This document shows positions 14,589 to 19,967 of a stretch of DNA of 19,967 bases, one piece after another (the first letter of the stretch is position 1; the number at the start of each line of letters is the position of its first letter). This stretch comes from Deltaproteobacteria bacterium (GTDB lineage: Bacteria; Desulfobacterota; Desulfobacteria; Desulfobacterales; JAUVGT01). The DNA is taken from assembly GCA_030593645.1 (NCBI GenBank), contig JAUVGT010000027.1:1-19967 (forward strand). The letters run 5' to 3'. Both the position numbers and the translations under genes were made by a program. Under the pieces are notes generated by a model. It was not told the DNA's origin. It worked only from the letters and a program-made list of their open reading frames with translations, and did no database searches.

Positions 14589-15626
14589 TTACTTCATAGT
14601 GTATGGTTGACCATTGATTTTAATTTCACAGGCGTTTTCATCATACTGGTCAATGGAAACATCAATATCAAGGAACTGCTTGAGTACTTCAATATTGGTT
14701 AACGTATGCCTCGACGGGGTAAGGGTTCTGAATTTACCTCCCCCGGCCAAAGCCATTGGAATTAAAAGCTGATCAGCCAGGTAGCCGGCAACCGGCACTT
14801 TCGAGTTTAGATATTTCTGAACAAGCGTTACTGTTTTGTTTGCAACTTTTTCAGCAGTAACACCTCTTTCCCCGAATCCTGTAAACATTTCAGTGATGTT
14901 TTCGCTTTCAATTTCAACGGTCAGGATGTTCCCGGGTCCCATGGAACCCGTTACATCTTCTGCAATAAGGTCCTCCCGGGCCATATTCAGCTTGTCTTTC
15001 AATATTTTTAGTTCTCTGTTGGCGATGCTAATCGGCAGTTTTGCCGTTTTAGCAATGGCCCTTTGATTGATAACCCTGCCTCTTGCCGATAGATCTATTT
15101 TATTTAAGCTCCGGGTCGGTTTGACATTGACTGTGAACCGTCCTCCGCCCGCGGGATAGAAACCGGGCCGTTCAAGGACGGACGTGACTTCCGGACCCAT
15201 CTTATTGATCAGCGGCAAAAAAGCCTTCACTAGAAAATCAAAGGGCGGGGCATATGGGTTATGTGTGCCACCCTCCAGAACAACTCTTGAAGAATTTTTC
15301 GCAAGTAGCAGGGACGGGAGTATCGTTTGAAGTACAAGCGTACAGCTCCCGGCAGTACCGACCGAGAAAAGATAATCTCCCGCGTCAACAGTAACAGGTG
15401 AAAAAAATAGTTCTCCTGATCCGATGCTGTTGCCTTTAATTTCAGCTTTTCCGATTTCAGAGGCTGCGTTCGCCGCGGTCAGATGCTGTCTCATCAGACC
15501 CGGTTTTCTTCGGCCGGCCCGGATATTTTTAATCAAAAAAGGTTTCCCGGTCACAAGTGACATAGCCAGTGATGTCCGCAGGACCTGTCCGCCTCCTTCT
15601 CCAAATGAACCGTCAATATGTATCAT
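14589..15626 (-). CDS. rtcA: RNA 3'-terminal phosphate cyclase RtcA
   Basis: A protein of 345 residues, the family's usual size. It converts RNA 3'-phosphate (and 2'-phosphate) ends to 2',3'-cyclic phosphates through an adenylylated histidine. The N-terminal signature (HIDGSFGEGGGQVLRTSLAM) and RAGRRKPGLMRQHLTA are present, as is the GGRF segment of the inserted domain (161-164). The nucleophile is His307 in TPSRHTLTNIEVL. A GAGGAT ribosome-binding site precedes the ATG. It lies downstream of slipin, separated by two tandem 68-nt hairpin repeats, and 73 bp upstream of rtcB. The order slipin-rtcA-rtcB differs from E. coli, where rtcB comes first and no slipin is present. Confidence 0.97.
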   Translation of the reverse strand: MIHIDGSFGEGGGQVLRTSLAMSLVTGKPFLIKNIRAGRRKPGLMRQHLTAANAASEIGKAEIKGNSIGSGELFFSPVTVDAGDYLFSVGTAGSCTLVLQTILPSLLLAKNSSRVVLEGGTHNPYAPPFDFLVKAFLPLINKMGPEVTSVLERPGFYPAGGGRFTVNVKPTRSLNKIDLSARGRVINQRAIAKTAKLPISIANRELKILKDKLNMAREDLIAEDVTGSMGPGNILTVEIESENITEMFTGFGERGVTAEKVANKTVTLVQKYLNSKVPVAGYLADQLLIPMALAGGGKFRTLTPSRHTLTNIEVLKQFLDIDVSIDQYDENACEIKINGQPYTMK

Positions 15627-15645
15627 TTTTTATCCTCATTATTGG

Positions 15646-15713
15646 TTTATACCTGGGGCATAAGTTTCGTATGAGTTGCAGGGCTATTCCATAGCCCCAC
15701 AACTCAACTCAGC
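15646..15713 (-). repeat. 68-nt tandem hairpin repeat, copy near rtcA
   Basis: First of two adjacent copies, 64/68 identical. In the minus-strand RNA it folds into a 15-bp stem: GAGTTGTGGGGCTAT pairs with ATAGCCCTGCAACTC (13 Watson-Crick and two G-U pairs) around a GGA loop. It is followed by CATA-CGAAACT-TATG, a small 4-bp hairpin. Confidence 0.8.
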
Positions 15714-15781
15714 TTTATACCTGGGGCATAAGTTTCGTATGAGTTGCAGGGCTATTCCATAGCCCTGTAGCTCAACTCAGC
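15714..15781 (-). repeat. 68-nt tandem hairpin repeat, copy next to slipin
   Basis: Second copy. All four differences from the first copy are transitions clustered in five positions of the same stem arm, so the 15-position stem keeps 13 pairs and gains two mismatches (GAGCTACAGGGCTAT against ATAGCCCTGCAACTC). TTTATA at 15782 begins what would be a third copy and contains the slipin stop codon, so the unit probably arose by duplication from the end of slipin. Confidence 0.8.
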
Positions 15782-15782
15782 T

Positions 15783-16898
15783 TTATAATAAATTTACAAT
15801 CCGGTCAGCAAGACCTTTTTCTCCAAGCACAACGTTCAGCTTGGAGCTGCCCGCGACTTTCTCAAGTACATCCAGTTCGCGCAGGCGCATTAAGGTCGGG
15901 TTGTTTTCAAGCAGCCTGGCAGTGTTTGCCTGACTGCGCATGGCTGCTGTTTCTTCACGACGTGTGATCAGGTTTGCGTCCGCGGCTTTTTTTGCTTCAA
16001 TAACCTTATTCATAAGGTGTTTCATCTCTCCGGGTAAAATCACGTCCCTGATGCCAAGAGAAACAATTTCGAGTCCAAACTCTGCCGTACGGTCTTTGAT
16101 GGTCTTTTCAAGATCCTCCGCGATTTTCTCTTTTTCGGAAAGAATCGTGTCAAGGTCATAGGTCCCCACAACCGCTCTTAACGCGAGCTGTGCTTCACGG
16201 TAAATGGCCTGCTTGCAGTCATCAATTATGGATACAGATTTTAACGCGTCTGTGACACGGTAATTTACGACAGCATTCATACGCAGGGTAACCTTATCCG
16301 CGGTCATGATTTCCTGGCCGGATACATCCAGTACAGTCTCACGCATATCCACATGAATAAATTTTACTTTACCCATATTACGCCAGAACGCGTACTGACC
16401 CGGTCCGAATGTTTCAACATAAGTACCGTCTTTGAAATAGACACCGGCGCATCCCTGCTCAACTGTTGAGATGTTCAGTTCATTTGTCACATTGATTGAC
16501 TTGACAATTGTATTCAGATCTGTGTGGCTGAACCGAACGTCTTTTGCGTCAATACTTTCAGTTTTGACATCACAGGTTTCTATCCAAATCGCGTATAATC
16601 CGGGACCCAGGACTTTCCGAAAACGCCCTTCGATCCAGACCAACGTTCTTTGATGGTCTTTCAGGTCGAGAACGATTGTGTGATCTTCCAGGGCACCTGA
16701 TTTAACGATCAAATCAAGGTTTTGATGTTCAAACCATGGCCTGCGCTGTGAAACCACATCCACAAGAATCTTTCTCAGACCTAAAGGGTTGAAAAACCAA
16801 TGGCGTCCCGTTCCCAGTAAACCTTTGAATTCACGGTCTTTGAAGTACAGACCTTTTTCATAAGAACGAATTTTCACTTTTTTAAATAGTAACATCAT
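15783..16898 (-). CDS. Slipin/SPFH (band 7) domain protein of the rtc operon
   Basis: A protein of 371 residues. Residues about 10-130 form an N-terminal region with two repeats of the pattern 'F-x-x-x-L-G-x-G-x-(H/Y)-x-(F/I)W' (GLLGTGRHWFF, RKVLGPGLYAIWIE), and a third copy occurs at FGPGQYAFW. The SPFH core follows (MTADKVTLRMNAVVNYRVTD, AQLALRAVVGTYDLDTILSE), ending in the helical, coiled-coil-prone IKDRTAEFGLEIVSLGIRDVILPGEM and EAKKAADANLITRREETAAM. Unlike classic slipins there is no clear N-terminal transmembrane helix, so membrane contact would be peripheral. SPFH proteins form large ring-like oligomers. Slipins next to RtcR and RtcB recur in bacterial RNA-repair loci, but their role is undefined. 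GGAG precedes the ATG; the start is preceded by a complex foldable leader. Confidence 0.9.
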   Translation of the reverse strand: MMLLFKKVKIRSYEKGLYFKDREFKGLLGTGRHWFFNPLGLRKILVDVVSQRRPWFEHQNLDLIVKSGALEDHTIVLDLKDHQRTLVWIEGRFRKVLGPGLYAIWIETCDVKTESIDAKDVRFSHTDLNTIVKSINVTNELNISTVEQGCAGVYFKDGTYVETFGPGQYAFWRNMGKVKFIHVDMRETVLDVSGQEIMTADKVTLRMNAVVNYRVTDALKSVSIIDDCKQAIYREAQLALRAVVGTYDLDTILSEKEKIAEDLEKTIKDRTAEFGLEIVSLGIRDVILPGEMKHLMNKVIEAKKAADANLITRREETAAMRSQANTARLLENNPTLMRLRELDVLEKVAGSSKLNVVLGEKGLADRIVNLL

Positions 16899-16910
16899 TT
16901 TCTCCTTTCA

Positions 16911-17054
16911 AAAAGTGCTTTCAAACCTCCTCTCGGATTCAATTTCTGTGTTGGAGTAAAGATTTTAATCCTCGAAATATTTAATATATTCCTGCGGTTA
17001 AAATCTTCACTCCGCTTTGAACTTGGACCCGAGTGAAGATTTGAAAACACTTTT
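16911..17054 (-). promoter_or_regulatory. Switch-like leader with mutually exclusive stems before slipin
   Basis: In minus-strand RNA, segment B (17015-16998, GCGGAGTGAAGATTTTAA) can pair with segment A upstream (17042-17031, AAATCTTCACTC, 12 bp perfect) or with segment C downstream (16968-16953, TTAAAATCTTTACTCC, 16 bp including one G-U). These exclude each other. Around them AAAAGTGTTTTCAAA (17054-17040) pairs with TTTGAAAGCACTTTT (16925-16911) over 15 bp with one U-G. The outer stem ends about 5 nt before the slipin Shine-Dalgarno sequence. A second GGAGG (16930-16926) sits inside the fold. This is the architecture of an attenuator or a translation switch; the ligand or trigger is not evident. 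Confidence 0.6.
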
Positions 17055-17403
17055 ACCATTTTAAATCATTTCATACGCCGGGTTAGAACCGGGTCTAAAC
17101 CGTTGGGAAGCAAGCTGTGATTTAGCCACACTGAACATGCGGAGTGCCGCTTAAGTCTCCAATTTATTCCAGGCTGATCAGTCTTTTGTGTAAACAGTTA
17201 AAGGCGCAATCCAAAAGGATTCGGTCTTATACTGTGTCACACTCATACTGATTGCCCGGTTTTACCGGAAACGGTATCCGCGCGCTGCATGGCATGTGAA
17301 CAGTGCTGTTTTTAGAAACATCAGCCGATTTCAAGGACCTACGGAAAAGCGGTAAAAATACCACCCATTTCCTTCATGTATCCCGGCATCAACTCATCGC
17401 TTA
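17055..17403 (-). other. Middle part of the rtc leader, gene-free with several hairpins
   Basis: No open reading frame of note. Hairpins in the minus-strand RNA include GGAAA...GGTA-TTTT-TACC...TTTCC (17343-17372), CCGGT-AAA-ACCGG (17256-17268), AATCC-TTTT-GGATT (17208-17221), GCGG-CACT-CCGC (17139-17150) and a CCGG-TTCTAAC-CCGG arm with a T-loop-like heptamer (17079-17092). No full cloverleaf could be built here. It is probably a transcribed structured leader. Confidence 0.45.
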
Positions 17404-17428
17404 ATAAAAACCGGCCATATCACGGTTT
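17402..17428 (-). terminator. Terminator-like hairpin inside the rtc leader
   Basis: AAACCG (17428-17423) pairs with CGGTTT (17413-17408) across a 9-nt loop and continues into TTATT in the minus-strand RNA. The stem is short, so termination would be partial. It would release the upstream structured RNA as a separate product of about 335 nt. Confidence 0.35.
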
Positions 17429-17740
17429 ACTTCCCTCAGGCCTTGCGTTGTGATCGTTTTCAGCGATCCGATCATTTTTAATGATCTAAGGGGTTGAAAA
17501 CCCTGTGGCGCAGGACTCGAACCTGCAACTCCCGTATTCCAGGTACGGTGCTCTACCCATTGAGCTAACCTTGGCCTGACACCTGACCTTCGTCAGAATC
17601 CATGTTCGGGACACACCGCATAGACAGAATGATTGTTAGAAGTGGTTTCAGAACCACTTCCATGTATTCATTTCTGAATGCGGTGTGCCGCTGGCCCGGC
17701 GGTATCAGCAATTAAAAGATCGATTGTCATTCGATTTGAT
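17404..17740 (-). ncRNA. Candidate structured RNA with tRNA-like module, first product of the rtc promoter
   Basis: Starting about 12 nt from the -12 box, the RNA contains in order: a 10-bp stem CACACCGCAT/ATGCGGTGTG (17687-17678 with 17621-17612) that is topped by a bulged helix and a perfect 9-bp hairpin (GAAGTGGTT-CTGA-AACCACTTC, 17660-17639); CTGAC-GAAG-GTCAG (17596-17583); the tRNA-like cloverleaf (17574-17502); GGGTT-TTC-AACCC (17503-17491); GATCATT-AAA-AATGATC (17486-17470); GATCG/CGATC (17468-17452); and AAACCG/CGGTTT followed by U's (17428-17402). CCGGGCCA near the 5' end could close on TGGCCGG near the 3' end (7 bp, one bulge). It is reminiscent in design of bacterial Y RNAs, which carry tRNA-like modules and accompany RNA-repair genes, but no Ro60 gene is present and no Y RNA consensus was verified. 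Confidence 0.6.
17502..17574 (-). tRNA. Degenerate tRNA-like cloverleaf in the rtc leader
   Basis: The core follows tRNA numbering exactly: TA at 8-9, D-arm GCTC/GAGC with an AATGGGTA loop, anticodon stem CCGTA/TACGG, five-base variable region, and a perfect T-arm GCAGG-TTCGAGT-CCTGC. Two things are wrong for a working tRNA. The acceptor strands CCAAGGT and GCCACAG pair at only about four of seven positions, with three mismatches in a row at 2-71 to 4-69. The anticodon loop is CCTGGAA, with C instead of U at 33 (nominal anticodon UGG). No CCA is encoded after position 73. The body resembles Trp/Gly-type tRNAs. It is therefore called a tRNA mimic rather than a decoding tRNA; a decaying pseudogene is the alternative. 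Confidence 0.7.
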
Positions 17741-17750
17741 TGGGTAATAT

Positions 17751-17766
17751 AGCAACGCATGTGCCA
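17751..17766 (-). promoter_or_regulatory. Sigma-54 (-24/-12) promoter of the rtc operon
   Basis: On the minus strand TGGCACATGCGTTGCT matches the sigma-54 consensus TGGCAC-N5-TTGC(A/T) at every conserved position. The GG and GC pairs are in register. It points toward the leader, slipin, rtcA and rtcB, and lies 985 bp upstream of tRNA-free rtcA-type coding sequence start at slipin only after about 850 nt. Expected start of transcription is near 17740. The divergent rtcR supplies the matching activator. Confidence 0.9.
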
Positions 17767-17794
17767 ATTATAATAAATAGAATATATTTATTGT

Positions 17795-17853
17795 TAACAT
17801 GTTGATATAATGAAGATATGTGTTGAAATAAAATTATTGCAATTGACATGTTC
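17795..17853. promoter_or_regulatory. Two ACATGTT palindromes, candidate RtcR upstream activator sites
   Basis: TAACATGTTGATAT (17795-17808) contains the palindrome AACATGTT. GACATGTTC (17845-17853) is a second copy followed by AGATAT. Their centres are 49 bp apart, about 60 and 109 bp upstream of the predicted rtc start. The distal one overlaps the -35 box of the rtcR promoter, which would allow autoregulation. The binding role is inferred from position and symmetry. Confidence 0.45.
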
Positions 17854-17871
17854 AGATATGGTTATTAAAAT
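17843..17871 (+). promoter_or_regulatory. Sigma-70 promoter of rtcR
   Basis: A perfect TTGACA (17843-17848) is followed by a 17-nt spacer and TAAAAT (17866-17871). Transcription would start near 17878 and leave a leader of roughly 145 nt before the rtcR start. The surrounding 17770-17930 stretch is very AT-rich. Confidence 0.55.
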
Positions 17872-18021
17872 AAATTATAAATATTTATATAAAACTATAA
17901 AAAATTATAATATAAATTTCAGATGGAAACGGATATCATGATTTTCATATCATTCCAATATCCCATGTTTCAGCAGCACTATCGGATCTGCTGTTATAGT
18001 GATTGAATAGGAGGCTCAACT

Positions 18022-19644
18022 TTGGATCATAATCCTTCGAAAAAAACAGTTGCCATTGGATTACTGGGCCCGATACTGGATATCGGAAAGAGTTCCAAAC
18101 GGTGGGAAAGATGGCGCCCAACTGTTTCCCTGTGCCAGCATGAAGATTTATTGATCGAACGTTTTGAACTTCTTTATCAAAAAAGGTTTACAAGCCTGAT
18201 GGAAAGGATTGTTAAGGATATCGGATATGTTTCCCCGGAAACAAAAGTGACTCCCCATGAAATTGAATTTGAAGACCCATGGGATTTTGAAGAGGTCTAT
18301 GGAGCGCTGCATGATTTTACCCGGGAGTATCATTTTGATCCTGATCAGGAAAATTATTTTGTTCATATTACAACCGGCACGCATGTGGCGCAGATTTGTT
18401 TATACCTGCTCACGGAGGCGTGTTACCTTCCGGCGAAACTGATTCAAACACGGCCGGCAGACAAAAGATCGGGTGATACCAGCGGTGAGTATACAATCAT
18501 AGACCTTGATTTGTCTAAGTATGACCGCATTGCCATGAGGTTTAAGCAGGAAATCGGGGATGATATTTCCCATTTAAAATCAGGAATTGAAACACGCAAC
18601 CCGGCCTTTAATACCCTGATTGAACGAATCGAAAAAGTGGCAATCAATTCAATCGATCCGATCCTTCTGACCGGTCCCACCGGTGCGGGCAAATCACAAT
18701 TGGCCGGCCGGATCTATGAACTGAAAAAATCACGGCGGCAGCTCAAGGGTGAATTTGTGGAAGTGAACTGCGCGACCCTTCGCGGAGATGCGGCCATGTC
18801 CGCTCTGTTCGGACATAAAAAAGGGGCTTTTACCGGTGCGGTGAAGGACAGGGAAGGGCTTTTGCGTGCGGCTGACAAAGGGATGCTATTCCTGGATGAA
18901 ATCGGGGAACTTGGTATTGATGAACAATCCATGCTGCTTCGGGCAATCGAGGAAAAACGTTTTTTGCCCGTGGGGTCAGACAGGGAATCGCAAAGTGATT
19001 TTCAATTGATCTGCGGGACAAACAAAGAACTTCAAATTGAAGTGGGTAAAGGCTGTTTCAGAGAAGATCTGCTTTCACGCATCAACCTATGGACGTTCAG
19101 CATGCCCGGATTAAAAAACAGAACCGAAGACATTGAGCCGAATTTAAAATATGAACTCGACAGGTTTGCCGAGCGTAATAATGCGCACATCACATTTAAC
19201 AGTGAAGCAAGAGAACGATTTCTCTCATTTGCCGTATCTGGGGAAGCAATTTGGTCCGCGAATTTCCGTGATTTAAATGGTGCTGTCACACGAATGTCAA
19301 CACTTTCAAATGGAGGCAGGATCACCCGAGAAGTCGTGGATGAAGAAATCAAACGGCTTGAAACGATGTGGTACATCCCGGATACGGGTAAACCGGAAAA
19401 GATACTTGGTGATATACTGGGTGAAGCGAGGGCCGCTGAAATAGATCGTTTTGACAGGATTCAGCTGATTGATGTTTTACGGGTGTGCATGGCATCGAAA
19501 AATTTGTCCGAGGCAGGCAGAAAACTTTTTTCGGTATCGAGAAAAAATAAAAGAAAAGCCAATGACGCGGATCGGTTAAGAAAATATCTCGGGAAGTACA
19601 CTATTAGATGGGAAGATATCGTGGACCTTCATGTAAAAGAATAA
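18022..19644 (+). CDS. rtcR: RtcR, CARF-domain sigma-54-dependent activator of the RNA-repair operon
   Basis: A protein of 540 residues. Residues 1-180 form the RtcR-type CARF domain (VAIGLLGPILD..., and the ligand-loop-like HITTGTHVAQICLYLL, 115-130). The AAA+ domain follows with Walker A GPTGAGKS (218-225), the sigma-54-contacting GAFTGA loop (268-273), Walker B MLFLDE (288-293) and the FREDLLSRIN arginine-finger region (346-355). The C-terminal 80 residues carry the DNA-binding helix-turn-helix (LSEAGRKLFSVSRKNK). RtcR is held inactive by its CARF domain until a nucleic-acid signal, reported to be cleaved tRNA with 2',3'-cyclic phosphate, allows oligomerisation. The start is a TTG, supported by AGGAGG 7 nt upstream. 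It is divergent from the -24/-12 promoter it is expected to activate. All catalytic motifs are intact. Confidence 0.97.
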   Translation: MDHNPSKKTVAIGLLGPILDIGKSSKRWERWRPTVSLCQHEDLLIERFELLYQKRFTSLMERIVKDIGYVSPETKVTPHEIEFEDPWDFEEVYGALHDFTREYHFDPDQENYFVHITTGTHVAQICLYLLTEACYLPAKLIQTRPADKRSGDTSGEYTIIDLDLSKYDRIAMRFKQEIGDDISHLKSGIETRNPAFNTLIERIEKVAINSIDPILLTGPTGAGKSQLAGRIYELKKSRRQLKGEFVEVNCATLRGDAAMSALFGHKKGAFTGAVKDREGLLRAADKGMLFLDEIGELGIDEQSMLLRAIEEKRFLPVGSDRESQSDFQLICGTNKELQIEVGKGCFREDLLSRINLWTFSMPGLKNRTEDIEPNLKYELDRFAERNNAHITFNSEARERFLSFAVSGEAIWSANFRDLNGAVTRMSTLSNGGRITREVVDEEIKRLETMWYIPDTGKPEKILGDILGEARAAEIDRFDRIQLIDVLRVCMASKNLSEAGRKLFSVSRKNKRKANDADRLRKYLGKYTIRWEDIVDLHVKE

Positions 19645-19741
19645 ATATATAGTCTCTCACAGAGGCATCCGTCAACTCAGGGTAGACGCGACAAGCAGAG
19701 AACACAGAGAAAAGATTGATTGTGGCCGCTTCGCGATGAGT

Positions 19742-19918
19742 TTATCTATCTTTGATAAACAGCCCGGGAATCAATAACCCAAAACCGATGATTCCATAGA
19801 TAATGATTTTATAAAGACTGTCTATTCCTAAAGATTGGGCGACCAGGCCCCACATACAAAGTGCCACCGGGATCAGACTCAGCACCAGCAGCAGATTTTT
19901 CATATTGGCTCGGTTCAA
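19742..19918 (-). CDS. Small membrane protein, two predicted helices
   Basis: A 58-residue frame from TTG at 19918, chosen because AAGGAG lies 6 nt before it; an in-frame ATG at 19903 would give 53 residues. It encodes two hydrophobic segments (LLLVLSLIPVALCMWGLVA and IIIYGIIGFGLLIPGLFI) separated by QSLGIDSLYK, ending KDR. I do not recognise a family. It runs convergently to rtcR, about 100 bp from its stop. The good ribosome-binding site and clean two-helix pattern support it as real. Confidence 0.55.
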   Translation of the reverse strand: MNRANMKNLLLVLSLIPVALCMWGLVAQSLGIDSLYKIIIYGIIGFGLLIPGLFIKDR

Positions 19919-19967
19919 TGTAATCTCCTTTGGTTTGAAAATTGGATTTACCGTACTGAATTCTTCT

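Noticed and set aside
15646..15787. A CRISPR array or tRNA pair between slipin and rtcA
   Set aside because: Units are contiguous 68-nt copies without unique spacers, only two are present, and they do not fold into a cloverleaf.
17075..17150. A second tRNA-like cloverleaf near the CCGG-TTCTAAC-CCGG arm
   Set aside because: A T-loop-like heptamer and a 4-bp arm with a 7-nt loop are present, but no D-arm or acceptor in register could be built.
17502..17574. An ordinary functional tRNA-Pro (UGG)
   Set aside because: The acceptor strands have three consecutive mismatches, position 33 is C, and no CCA follows. It is kept as a tRNA-like module.
19645..19741. A terminator after rtcR
   Set aside because: No stem followed by a T-run is visible in this short gap.

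Overview
The window reads as an accessory-rich chromosomal stretch of a Gram-negative bacterium of moderate GC. A sigma-54/RtcR-controlled RNA-repair operon, a reductive-dehalogenase-like protein and a diadenylate cyclase fused to a YbbR-like domain fit a Desulfobacterota-type (former deltaproteobacterial) genome. That placement is an inference; no rRNA or species marker is present.

Left part (1-6.9 kb), metabolic and housekeeping genes: the 3' part of a diadenylate cyclase (+), a shared bidirectional terminator, an HU-type DNA-binding protein (-), a PLP-dependent threonine/serine dehydratase-racemase (-), a membrane-anchored alpha/beta hydrolase (+), a cytoplasmic reductive-dehalogenase-like iron-sulfur protein (-) behind a perfect 34-bp palindrome, a 146-bp MITE-like element, and a YtcJ-type amidohydrolase (-). 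The stop codons of the dehydratase and the amidohydrolase both lie in the terminal sequence of the MITE family.

Middle part (6.9-11.4 kb), plus strand: a CCA-adding type nucleotidyltransferase with an HD domain, two divergent small polymerase-beta nucleotidyltransferases of the YcgL/RlaP type, and a GNAT acetyltransferase with a YoaP-like tail. A small Trp-rich unknown protein lies on the minus strand.

Right part (11.7-19.7 kb) is the centre of interest. RtcR (CARF domain plus sigma-54 AAA+ activator) is read rightward. Divergently, a near-perfect -24/-12 promoter (17751-17766) fires leftward into about 840 nt of non-coding leader, then slipin (SPFH), rtcA (RNA 3'-phosphate cyclase), rtcB (RNA ligase), an unknown gene split by one in-frame TAA, and arfB (GGQ ribosome-rescue hydrolase). 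The leader holds a dense series of hairpins, a degenerate tRNA-like cloverleaf whose acceptor stem cannot close, and near slipin a set of mutually exclusive pairings. Two tandem 68-nt hairpin repeats separate slipin from rtcA. No Ro60/TROVE gene or archease is seen.

Taken together, the window looks like an RNA-damage response island: sensing (RtcR), end healing and sealing (RtcA, RtcB), 3'-end nucleotide addition (CCA enzyme, perhaps the RlaP pair), rescue of stalled ribosomes (ArfB), a membrane-organising or scaffold protein (slipin), and at least one undescribed structured RNA made from the same promoter.
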